Shown one piece after another: positions 7,215 through 13,494 of a stretch of 14,429 nucleotides of DNA. This DNA comes from Oscillospiraceae bacterium (GTDB lineage Bacteria; Bacillota_A; Clostridia; Oscillospirales; WRJC01): NCBI GenBank assembly GCA_009785015.1, contig WQXD01000065.1, positions 1 through 14,429 on the forward strand, read 5' to 3'. How positions within the stretch are numbered: the stretch's first letter is position 1; each line of letters opens with the position of its first letter. The notes under the pieces are model-generated. The model was not told where the DNA came from, did not search any database, and was given only the letters and a program-made list of their open reading frames with translations. A program made the position numbers and the translations under genes.

Positions 7215-9893
7215 TCAAATCTCGAAACCTATTGTAATCAGTTGTTTTGGCATAATATCGAATTTGGCGGTGTTGCCCGAGGCGATATACCCCATTTTGG
7301 TTTCTTTGAGGCTGTAATACCAGCATTTTTTACAGGTTATAATATCGTTCACGCTAACGGAGATATTTTGTTTGTCGTCTGCGAAACTGATGATGCGTAT
7401 CAGAAGGTTCCCTCCGTTTTCTTCCCGTTTTACGGCCGTGATATAAACGTTTTTGCCCTCTGTTCTTATAAATTCCATGTCGGCCGAAATTGACTTGGCC
7501 GGTTTTGCATAGCCCGGCAGGACCGCTTCGTCCGGTTCGCGCCCAAACGAAATGCGCGGGGGGTTGATATAATCGAGCACATACGGATAAACATCCCTCC
7601 AATCGCCGTCAAACGGCATAATCGCAATTTCGTGTTTGATTTTCGTCATCATATACGATTTTTCCATATTATAGCCTCCCGCGCGGTCATCAGAGGCCAT
7701 ATCAAATTTTGTGGAGCGCAGTAAAGTCAGCGCCAGCGTCTTTTGTCCGTCGTTTATCGCTTCATATTCGAAAATCCCTTTTGCCGCGGCCATCAGTCCC
7801 CTGTCCCCGTCCGTGACCGCGCAGAAATCCTGCATCGGGTGATATTCGCAGTTTTTGTCCTTATTGAAGTCAAACCCGTCCGGTATCCCTATTTTTCGCC
7901 CGACAACGTCGAACGGCTGCCCGCCCAATGAGGTTTGCGCATTTGCGATACCGCTTGGCAGCAAAACCCTTACCTGATGGTACCGGGATTTATTGTCCAA
8001 TTCTATTTCGGCTTTGATATACTTGGTTTTATGCAACAGGCTGATTTTTACAGCCACATCCATAGCGCAGGTTTCACGGCTGCGGGATTTTGACTGATAG
8101 TCATACCCCTCGGGGATATCGAGCGAATATTTGATTTCATACTCCGTAATAAACTTATTTTCCTTTAGTTTTCTTATATCCGCATAAACATTTTCGTTTG
8201 ATATTACAGTATTGTTTTCCGGGGCCGAATGTACCCATAAGTTCCCGCAGTCCCCGCTGTCGGCAATCTGCAGCAAGCCGGGATATTTTGCGCCCGAGCG
8301 TTTGTCAAGCACGTCTATACAGCCGTTTTGTTTGATTTCGACATGATAAAATTCATTTTCAAGGGTATGCGCGCCCGGGGGATGCTCCGGGATGTCTTTC
8401 GGGGTACTGCCGGTACGGGGGCCTTTTGCCCTCAGCTGAAAGCTTTTCATCGAAAAACCGCCGATTTTTCCCGCATCCAGCGCAATGCGGTAACTCTTGC
8501 CCGGTATCCTGCTCGGGTGGCCGTAGAAGGCGTTGTATTTTACCGTATTGACCATTTCCGTATTGAGAATTTCAAAATCCAATATTTCGCCCGTGGCCTT
8601 GTCCGCAATATCAAAATCATCCGGCAGCAATGCGTCGGGCATATCAAACGAGCCCGTGATCAATCCGTCATACGCCGAGGAATTTGTGTTGAATACATAC
8701 AGCATATTTTCGCCGCCGCACATACTCATCAAATAAGCGAACGCGTCGTCGGCTATCTGCCCGCTCAACGAAATCGAGCTCACATACCGGGTCATGACCC
8801 GCTCATACACCTCATCTACCGAACACCCCCCGAGACTGTCGTGGGCGTGGTTTTCAAGTATGTATTTCCAGCTGTCCCTCAAGGCCCACAGCGGATATTC
8901 GCCGCCCGTCAGCCACGCTATCGCAGCCATCGGTTCCGCGCATTTTTCCAAAAGCCTCTCGGCGAAGTAATGCTTTTGTTTTTGGTCCGGCCTGGTCGAA
9001 TGCGTGCATACCAAGATCTGTTCGTCGGGATGCATGAGTTCGCCGGTATATTTCTGCATGACGATCTTTTTGTCCTTATACGCGGCCCTCGCGCATTCGG
9101 CATACTCCTCAAGGGTAGTCTGCCTGACGCCGTATTCGGGGAATTCTTTATTGATGACATCGATTATCTCAAAAATGTTTTCCTGCGCCCACGAGTGATC
9201 TATCCCATTCAGCCAAAATTGCACGCCGGCCTGTGAAAAACCGTCCTTCAATGATTTCAGGCGGCGGACCCGCTCGCTTAGCCCCTGGCGCTCAAAGACG
9301 CGTCCGCCGACATTTTCCTTAAAATTATCCATGCCCTCCGGCAGCGCGGTGGCTTCCCCGTAACCGTGAACGCTCCTGTGCATGAAAACGATATCGCCGT
9401 TGGGGGCCTCCCATTCAAACACATCTTTCGCCTTATTTTCGATTCCCCGCCATGCCATCGCGTCCGTGATCCCAAACCCTTTCAATATCTGCGGGGTCTG
9501 CGAAGCGTGCCCGAATTCGTCTATCATATAGCCGAACAGCATCGCGTCCCCGAGTTTTTCCGATTCTGTGATGCCGTAATACAAATTTCTTATCATGGCT
9601 TCCCCGGTGATCATTGTTTCCAGCGGCTGGGTGTACCACGGCCCTATTTTCAGCCTGTTTTCGGCTATCAGTTTTTTCACCCGCTCTTCCATATAGGGTT
9701 TTGCCTTCAAATAGTCCTCCACAAGTACGTACTGGCCGTCGGTCACGAAACAATACCGGGGGTCTTTTTCCATGACGCCGATCAGCCTGTCCATCAGCTT
9801 CACGAGCCGTATCATATATTTTTCCAACGGCATATACCATTCCCTGTCCCAATGCGTGTTCGAAATCATATAGACTTGGATTTTGTCATCCAT
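7215..9893 (-). CDS. GH38 alpha-mannosidase, first gene of the operon
   Basis: An 892-aa protein starting at ATG 9893 behind AGGAGGC. It hydrolyses alpha-mannosidic linkages with a catalytic zinc, retaining the anomeric configuration. The family signatures are intact. SNTHWDREW (11-19) carries zinc ligands H14 and D16. GYMIDEFGHASQTPQIL (121-137) contains the expected nucleophile D125. ENHAHDSLGG (347-356) gives the H-x-H-D zinc site (H349, H351, D352). The order after the catalytic barrel also fits: a three-helix region, then a long beta-rich C-terminal half with GLMAAAKGIFEYE. The length matches bacterial GH38 enzymes such as MngB. There is no signal peptide, so it is cytoplasmic and would act on imported or phosphorylated oligosaccharides. 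It is not assigned mngB because the phospho-mannosylglycerate system of E. coli has a PTS partner, and here the neighbour is an ABC-type SBP. Confidence 0.93.
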   Translation of the reverse strand: MDDKIQVYMISNTHWDREWYMPLEKYMIRLVKLMDRLIGVMEKDPRYCFVTDGQYVLVEDYLKAKPYMEERVKKLIAENRLKIGPWYTQPLETMITGEAMIRNLYYGITESEKLGDAMLFGYMIDEFGHASQTPQILKGFGITDAMAWRGIENKAKDVFEWEAPNGDIVFMHRSVHGYGEATALPEGMDNFKENVGGRVFERQGLSERVRRLKSLKDGFSQAGVQFWLNGIDHSWAQENIFEIIDVINKEFPEYGVRQTTLEEYAECARAAYKDKKIVMQKYTGELMHPDEQILVCTHSTRPDQKQKHYFAERLLEKCAEPMAAIAWLTGGEYPLWALRDSWKYILENHAHDSLGGCSVDEVYERVMTRYVSSISLSGQIADDAFAYLMSMCGGENMLYVFNTNSSAYDGLITGSFDMPDALLPDDFDIADKATGEILDFEILNTEMVNTVKYNAFYGHPSRIPGKSYRIALDAGKIGGFSMKSFQLRAKGPRTGSTPKDIPEHPPGAHTLENEFYHVEIKQNGCIDVLDKRSGAKYPGLLQIADSGDCGNLWVHSAPENNTVISNENVYADIRKLKENKFITEYEIKYSLDIPEGYDYQSKSRSRETCAMDVAVKISLLHKTKYIKAEIELDNKSRYHQVRVLLPSGIANAQTSLGGQPFDVVGRKIGIPDGFDFNKDKNCEYHPMQDFCAVTDGDRGLMAAAKGIFEYEAINDGQKTLALTLLRSTKFDMASDDRAGGYNMEKSYMMTKIKHEIAIMPFDGDWRDVYPYVLDYINPPRISFGREPDEAVLPGYAKPAKSISADMEFIRTEGKNVYITAVKREENGGNLLIRIISFADDKQNISVSVNDIITCKKCWYYSLKETKMGYIASGNTAKFDIMPKQLITIGFEI

Positions 9894-9939
9894 AAATGCT
9901 GCCTCCTTGTATGTTCAATTCCAGTTATCACCTTATTTC

Positions 9940-9968
9940 ATTTTAACATATTTTATATTTCAATTCAA
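9940..9968 (-). promoter_or_regulatory. Promoter of the GH38-SBP-GH106-like operon
   Basis: On the minus strand the -35 is TTGAAT (9968-9963) and the -10 is TAAAAT (9945-9940) with an exact 17-nt spacer. The TG at 9948-9947 gives an extended -10. The -35 overlaps the near-palindrome ATTTCAATTCAAAT (9957-9970), a plausible operator. Transcription would start near 9933, leaving about a 40-nt leader before ATG 9893. Confidence 0.65.
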
Positions 9969-10053
9969 ATAATATTTGTAAACTTTCTTTTCACGGCGGA
10001 AAATTTTATTGATATTTTCGTAATTAAAATAACGGGTAATATGTTTTATATTG

Positions 10054-10062
10054 TGGTATAAT
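10054..10062 (+). promoter_or_regulatory. Extended -10 promoter of the AraC-type regulator
   Basis: TGGTATAAT gives a consensus -10 (10057-10062) with the extended TG. The hexamer 17 nt upstream (GGGTAA) is a poor -35, so basal activity may rest on the extended -10 or on an activator. The start site would be near 10069, close to the G-rich SD at 10073-10078. Confidence 0.6.
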
Positions 10063-10086
10063 AAGGTGTAAAGGGGGGATATGAGT

Positions 10087-11520
10087 ATGGAATCCATCGA
10101 CAGGCTCAACCGGGCGATACAGTATATTGAAGACAATTTGCATGAAACCATAGATTACAGGGAAATAAGTAAAATTACGCTTTCGCCGGTTTCCGCGTTT
10201 CAACGGTTTTTCTATCTGACGACAGGTATGGCGCTTTCGGAATATATACGGCGCAGAAAGCTCTCCTGCGCGGCGGACGACTTATCGAACACGGATAAAA
10301 AAATAATAGACATAGCGCTCAGATACGGATACGAATCCTCGGACGCATTCAGCGCGGCGTTTAAAAGGGCATATGATGTTCCGCCTTCGGCGGTCCGGCG
10401 GCGCCAAATAAAATTAGAGCCGTTCCATCGCCTGTACTTTATACTTTCTGTTATTAATGTAAAAGGAGATTCTAAAATGAAAACTATTGCAAACATCCGC
10501 GCATTGCTCGACGGCATGAAAGGGCACAATTTCGGATTGCCCGATTGCGTCAAATTTATACTGGAACGCCTCGGAGCAGGCGAAAAGCCCGATTTCTGGG
10601 ACATTGCCGCGATTACGGGCGATACCGTAGCGCAAGTCTACAACCGCCGCCTCACAACAAGCTGTGAATACTGCGTGTCGGGCTATCTGGCGGGGGCCGA
10701 ACATATAGAATACGTTTACGACGCGCTCGGTTACGGCCACGACTACATCACAGCAGAACAATTCAATGCCAACAATGATTTTTACAAACCAATAATCGTA
10801 GAAACGATAAATCAGGGCATTCCCGTTCTTGTCAAAACGAATTTGAACGATATGCCCGAGTGGCATTCCGATGTTGGAACTTATTGCCTTATCGTCGGAT
10901 ACGACCAAGGCGGCCAAATCATCAAACTGCTTTTTGACGGGACTGAAACAGTCGATTGCATTTTAACCGGCAAAAACAAAATGGACTTGATTTTCATAGG
11001 CAAAAAAAAGCGCGAGGTCACGCTTGAAGAATTGTATATGAAGGCGATACAAAAAATGCCGTATTGGCTGACCTTGCCGGAGCGCGGCGGCTTGTTTTTC
11101 GGCGCGGCGGCTTACCGGGCATGGGCAGACGACATCGAAGCCGGGCGTTTCGCCGGTGACGACCTTCCGTTGTGGGAAAACTACGGCGTCTATGTCTGCA
11201 ACCTCGCTACAAGCGGCGGGGAGCCTACATATATTTTCAAAAAACTCGCCGATATGGATCAATCGTATGCGTATTTGGCCCCTTTGGGCGAAAAAATCCA
11301 AAAATTACTGCCCGCCGAATCGCCGACCGGGGGAAGGAGTTTGCTATGGCTGCAGCTGGAGGAATTGGGCGGCGGAATGGATATGAAAAAAGTGGCAAAA
11401 ACGATGCGCGACAGAGAAAAACGCGCTGAAATCGCCGCTGTTCTCCGCGATTATGCCCGGCGGCTCGATCAAGCGGTTGATTTATTGAATGAAGCAAAAC
11501 TTTTCGAACTGTGCAAATAG
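10087..11520 (+). CDS. AraC-type HTH regulator fused to a C39/BtrH-like domain
   Basis: ATG occurs at 10081 and 10087. GGGGGG at 10073-10078 is only 2 nt from the first and 8 nt from the second, so 10087 (477 aa) is preferred. Residues below count from 10081. Residues 5-108 are a full two-HTH AraC/XylS domain (IQYIEDNLHETIDYREISK, then LSPVSAFQRFFYLTTGMALSEYIRRRKL, then DIALRYGYESSDAFSAAFKRAYDVPPSAVR). The domain is N-terminal, as in the SoxS/Rob-like and GyrI-fused groups. The C-terminal part resembles papain-like C39/BtrH domains: LPDCVKFILERLG (C156), WDIAAITGD, a conserved IPVLV strand, and WHSDVGTYCLIVGYD. The usual catalytic His just before the GYD strand is T267 here, with H262 nearby, so it is probably a ligand sensor rather than a protease. 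It is divergent from the glycan operon and is its likely regulator. The ending TAG-AAA-TAG gives two in-frame stops. Confidence 0.82.
   Translation: MESIDRLNRAIQYIEDNLHETIDYREISKITLSPVSAFQRFFYLTTGMALSEYIRRRKLSCAADDLSNTDKKIIDIALRYGYESSDAFSAAFKRAYDVPPSAVRRRQIKLEPFHRLYFILSVINVKGDSKMKTIANIRALLDGMKGHNFGLPDCVKFILERLGAGEKPDFWDIAAITGDTVAQVYNRRLTTSCEYCVSGYLAGAEHIEYVYDALGYGHDYITAEQFNANNDFYKPIIVETINQGIPVLVKTNLNDMPEWHSDVGTYCLIVGYDQGGQIIKLLFDGTETVDCILTGKNKMDLIFIGKKKREVTLEELYMKAIQKMPYWLTLPERGGLFFGAAAYRAWADDIEAGRFAGDDLPLWENYGVYVCNLATSGGEPTYIFKKLADMDQSYAYLAPLGEKIQKLLPAESPTGGRSLLWLQLEELGGGMDMKKVAKTMRDREKRAEIAAVLRDYARRLDQAVDLLNEAKLFELCK
10465..10479 (+). promoter_or_regulatory. Internal in-frame SD and ATG within the regulator gene
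   Basis: GGAG (in AAAAGGAGAT) at 10465-10468 lies 8 nt before ATG 10477-10479, which is codon 133 of the regulator counted from 10081. This is as good as the SD sites of the real genes here, and it sits exactly at the junction between the DNA-binding and C-terminal domains. It would make a free 347-aa C-terminal domain. Whether it is used is unknown. Confidence 0.5.
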
Positions 11521-11577
11521 AAATAGATGAACGAAAAAATGGCGCAAATTTGCCCTTGATCGATAGGCGTGAGCTGT

Positions 11578-11600
11578 ATGTGAACGCGCAGCGTTCACAT
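11578..11600. repeat. Perfect 10-bp hairpin with a GCA loop
   Basis: ATGTGAACGC and GCGTTCACAT flank a 3-nt GCA loop. No T-run follows, so it is not a standard terminator, although it lies 58 nt after the regulator stop. It is probably one end of the palindromic repeat element that follows. Confidence 0.75.
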
Positions 11601-11616
11601 TCGCTACACGTGCGGA

Positions 11617-11703
11617 GCCACCCCCTTCGCCACGAATGGGGCTTGGGGGAGCCGGGAGCCCCCTGGCCCCCTTCAGCGCGCAGCGCGGTGTGAAGGGGGT
11701 GGC
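11617..11703. repeat. Nested GC-rich palindromic element
   Basis: A perfect 12-bp inverted repeat (GCCACCCCCTTC at 11617-11628, GAAGGGGGTGGC at 11692-11703) encloses a second strong stem. In the inner stem, GGGGC and GGGGG (11638-11642, 11645-11649) pair with CCCCC and GCCCC (11659-11663, 11666-11670). Just outside is the mini-hairpin CAC-GAA-GTG (11703-11711). It is non-coding and much more GC-rich than its surroundings. The style is that of dispersed palindromic repeats of Clostridia. It could form a cruciform in DNA or a folded RNA 3' of the regulator mRNA. Confidence 0.7.
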
Positions 11704-11808
11704 ACGAAGTGACGGGGGTTGGGCGTCGTATGTTTTTTTCGCTTTCCATTTGCACTACTGGATACTTATGTCTAACATAGCCAAAAGAAAAATCAAAAAT
11801 AAAATATG

Positions 11809-11837
11809 TTGCAAAATTCATGATCAAGCTGTATAAT
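11809..11837 (+). promoter_or_regulatory. Sigma-A-like promoter upstream of the repeat element
   Basis: TTGCAA (11809-11814), a 17-nt spacer and consensus TATAAT (11832-11837). Predicted start near 11844. The first downstream gene begins at 12075, so the transcript would have a leader of about 230 nt containing the repeat element, or it could be a small RNA. Confidence 0.6.
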
Positions 11838-11870
11838 ACTATTATCACGTGAGATCGACAGAGAAATGAG

Positions 11871-11985
11871 GGAAAAAAGGGGGATATTGGACGATATTAT
11901 GTAGGGTATGCGCCCCCGCGCATACCGCTCTGTAAAATCAGCGTAAATCAACTCTCCCGGTACGCGCAGGGGCGTGTCCCCTACG
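11871..11985. repeat. Dispersed repeat, copy 1 (36-bp lead-in plus TGTAGGG-bounded element)
   Basis: Bases 11871-11906 match 12989-13024 at 33 of 36 positions. The match runs into TGTAGGG at 11900. From there to CCCCTACG at 11978-11985 the ends form an imperfect inverted repeat of about 20 nt: TAGGGTATGCGCCCC against TAGGGGACACGCCCC on the other strand. The interior codes for nothing recognisable. The layout is that of a small non-autonomous (MITE-like) or REP-like unit. Confidence 0.7.
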
Positions 11986-12015
11986 ATAAACACCGCGTAA
12001 AATCGTCATAATTCA

Positions 12016-12043
12016 TTGTTTTTTATCGAACTCACGTTATTAT
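12016..12043 (+). promoter_or_regulatory. Possible promoter of the 128-aa gene
   Basis: TTGTTT (12016-12021), 16 nt, TATTAT (12038-12043), 31 nt before the start codon. It is a moderate match in AT-rich DNA; the promoter at 11809-11837 is the stronger alternative. Confidence 0.35.
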
Positions 12044-12074
12044 ACAGATAATTTAAATTCAGAAAGGACATTTT

Positions 12075-12461
12075 ATGAATATTGATGTTATTTATAGCGA
12101 AATATTATCCGATCATGATAACAAAAGATATGTTATAGTTGATAAAGATACCGGGGAAATCCTTGATGATGCACAGGGATATGGGTATAAGTCCAAACAA
12201 AACGCATATGCGGCATATGCATATAAAAACCGTGACCGTTCAAAAGACCATGTGAAAGAGCAAAAGAAAAAAGCCGTCAAAGAATGGTGCCGCCAAAATA
12301 AAGCTTTTGTAAGCCGTTTGGAAGATGACGCTTTTCAAATTGCAAAAGGAAGTTATGGACCGGAGGATAAATTCAATATAAAATGGGTAAAGGAAGCGTT
12401 TGAAGAAGCCGGATATATTGATTTGCCGTTTACTGCCGCAGAATTTTTGAAATATTGGTAA
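12075..12461 (+). CDS. Hypothetical 128-aa charged protein
   Basis: Starts at ATG 12075 with AAAGGA 6 nt upstream, and ends with TAA. The family is not recognised. The N-terminal part reads YVIVDKDTGEILDDAQGYGY, a beta-hairpin-like module, followed by AYAAYAYKNRDRSKD. A strongly basic helix (HVKEQKKKAVKEWCRQNKAF) then leads into an acidic-amphipathic C-terminus (AFQIAKGSYGPEDKF and FTAAEFLKYW). There is one Cys, no signal peptide and no membrane segment. The look is that of small accessory proteins of integrative elements or phages, which is inference. It is isolated between two repeat copies, with no operon partner. Codon use is more AT-rich than that of the glycan genes, which fits horizontal acquisition. 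The gene is very likely real, given the coherent protein and SD; the function is unknown. Confidence 0.75.
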   Translation: MNIDVIYSEILSDHDNKRYVIVDKDTGEILDDAQGYGYKSKQNAYAAYAYKNRDRSKDHVKEQKKKAVKEWCRQNKAFVSRLEDDAFQIAKGSYGPEDKFNIKWVKEAFEEAGYIDLPFTAAEFLKYW

Positions 12462-12631
12462 AGGTTCACCGTGTCAATATAGTTAGATTAATTGCCGTGA
12501 CTGTTTCATAAATATGACTTTTATGAATTTTTACAATATCATGATTGAAAGCAGATTAGCGGCGCAAAGCACTAATAAAAGGGAAGGATTAGGAGTGGAT
12601 AGGGGCAGGATGTGATAGATCATGGTTTCTG

Positions 12632-12872
12632 ATGTATCCCTGTACCGTAATGCGTGCGTTCACTGACCGAAGCCACAAAAAGGCATCTAAAAAACATGCT
12701 CAAAAAATCGGCAAACTCATTCGGGAGCAGACGGGACGATACAGTATTGCAGTAGTTTATGAGCTTGCTCAACTGCACCTGCGGCGGGCGGGGCTTCAAG
12801 CATAACGAAGTAACGGCGATCCTCACGCGCATGATGAATCCGGGCAAACGCGTCGAGTTTGATATGCCGTAG
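12632..12872 (+). pseudogene. Two short overlapping ORFs, possible gene remnant
   Basis: Frame 2 from ATG 12632 to TAA 12805 encodes 57 aa (includes HKKASKKHAQKIGKLIREQ, basic and helical). Frame 3 from ATG 12759 to TAG 12872 encodes 37 aa with a C-T-C-G-G-R-G motif and a HNEVTAILTRMMNPGKRVEF helix. They overlap by 47 nt in different frames, as a frameshifted remnant would. Neither has a good SD, and no family is recognised. They could be random frames; there is no way to tell without homologues. Confidence 0.25.
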
Positions 12873-12924
12873 GATATATCCGCGTTTTACCGGCCACGAC
12901 GGCTTAGGTGGAATTACCTCATTG

Positions 12925-12942
12925 AGAGGTAGTTCCTCTTTT
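12925..12942 (+). terminator. Weak terminator-like hairpin
   Basis: AGAGG (12925-12929) and CCTCT (12935-12939) pair around TAGTT and run into TTTT (12939-12942). An alternative stem TACCTC/GAGGTA (12915-12920 with 12926-12931) uses part of the same bases, so two exclusive folds exist. The stems are short; support is low. Confidence 0.3.
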
Positions 12943-12988
12943 GTGTGCCGATTTTGACCCGCCGGGCCGGAATTTGCGCGGATTCGCC

Positions 12989-13131
12989 GGAAAAATGGGG
13001 GATATTGGGCGATATTTTGTAGGGGACGGCGTTCTCGACGTCCCTTGTACGGAATTTGATTTTGCGTTGGGTTTGTTTTGCGTTTTGCGTTGGTTTTTGA
13101 CTGCGGGCTGCCGGGGACGCCAGCCCCTACA
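12989..13131. repeat. Dispersed repeat, copy 2 (36-bp lead-in plus TGTAGGGG-bounded element)
   Basis: Bases 12989-13024 repeat 11871-11906 with three mismatches. The element then runs from TGTAGGGG (13018) to CCCCTACA (13131). The outer 23 nt of each end are inverted repeats at about 17 of 23 positions (TGTAGGGGACGGCGT against TGTAGGGGCTGGCGT). The interior has three TTTTGCGTT units and no gene. The interior differs from that of copy 1, so the family is defined by the left lead-in and the ends. Confidence 0.7.
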
Positions 13132-13284
13132 AATCTTCCTTTCCAGTTTGTCCCAAAAAGATTCGCGTAATTTCCAAAAGTGGGGATGCGAAGCCGAACG
13201 CTAATCATTGTTTTAGCCAATGTTAAGTGCGGCGGTTCAGTCAATGGCTTCCACGGTGTCATTTCCTCTGACGATCTCAACCTT

Positions 13285-13368
13285 CCCGATGCTCACTCGG
13301 GCTAACCTTTTTGTCATTGTTTTTTGATATTTTTACCGTTTTTCGGCGATTTTTTTCAAAAATTCGCC
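13285..13368. other. Hairpin cluster upstream of the tnpB-like gene
   Basis: CCCGA (13285-13289) pairs with TCGGG (13297-13301) around a 7-nt loop. GGCGA plus a T-run (13345 onward) pairs with an A-run plus TCGCC (to 13368) with one bulge. Subterminal hairpins are usual at the ends of IS200/IS605-type elements, so this may belong to the left end of the element, but no second copy is present to define the boundary. Confidence 0.4.
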
Positions 13369-13376
13369 CTTTTTCC

Positions 13377-13401
13377 AAGGGTGGACTCTGCCCTTTTTTT
13401 T
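13377..13401 (+). terminator. Terminator-like hairpin with an eight-T tail
   Basis: AAGGG (13377-13381), a 9-nt loop and CCCTT (13391-13395) running into an uninterrupted T tract to 13401. The 5-bp stem is short but the T tail is strong. It would insulate the tnpB-like gene from upstream transcription. Confidence 0.5.
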
Positions 13402-13441
13402 CTCTGCTTAATCTATGGCTGTTTTCACGCTATATTCCCTC

Positions 13442-13470
13442 TTGACAAGTAAAAACAATTATGATAAAAT
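13442..13470 (+). promoter_or_regulatory. Near-consensus promoter of the tnpB-like gene
   Basis: TTGACA (13442-13447), 17-nt spacer, TAAAAT (13465-13470) with an extended TG at 13462-13463. This is the best promoter in the window. The predicted start near 13477 gives a leader of about 18 nt that is mostly the SD (AGAGGTGG, 13484-13491). Confidence 0.8.
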
Positions 13471-13494
13471 AAATATAACAGAAAGAGGTGGAAA

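Larger units (their letters stand above)
11521..12074. other. Gene-free stretch, 554 nt, rich in repeats
   Basis: No convincing gene is present. In order it holds the 11578 hairpin, the nested GC-rich palindrome, a good plus-strand promoter at 11809-11837, a 36-bp repeat leading into a TGTAGGG-bounded element (11871-11985), and a second weak promoter at 12016-12043. Short frames across the palindrome are made of Pro/Arg/Gly-rich low-quality sequence and are not believed. Confidence 0.7.
12462..13494. other. Long gene-poor stretch, 1033 nt
   Basis: No full-size believable gene is seen. Contents in order: AT-rich spacer with a small inverted repeat CTAAT/ATTAG (12572-12592); two very short overlapping frames (12632-12805 and 12759-12872) that may be gene debris; a small hairpin followed by Ts (12925-12942); repeat copy 2 (12989-13131); hairpins at 13285-13301 and 13345-13368; a terminator-like structure (13377-13401); and the promoter of the tnpB-like gene. 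A 187-codon open frame on the minus strand (12717-13280) crosses the repeat and looks like a chance frame. Confidence 0.6.

Noticed and set aside
8328..9236. 302-codon open frame on the plus strand opposite GH38
   Set aside because: Shadow frame of the GH38 gene, whose motifs are intact on the other strand.
9894..10080. A catabolite-repression (cre) box in the divergent promoter region
   Set aside because: No stretch matched the TGWAANCGNTNWCA pattern well enough on either strand.
11578..11600. Hairpin after the regulator as a rho-independent terminator
   Set aside because: The stem is perfect, but no T-run follows on either strand.
11871..13131. The repeats as a CRISPR array
   Set aside because: Only two copies of the 36-bp unit, more than 1 kb apart with a gene between them, and they continue into differing inverted-repeat elements.
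12717..13280. 187-codon open frame on the minus strand across the repeat-rich stretch
   Set aside because: It runs through repeat copy 2 and its inverted ends, is rich in Pro/Arg/Lys, has no SD and shows no recognisable fold. A chance frame in repeat DNA is more likely.
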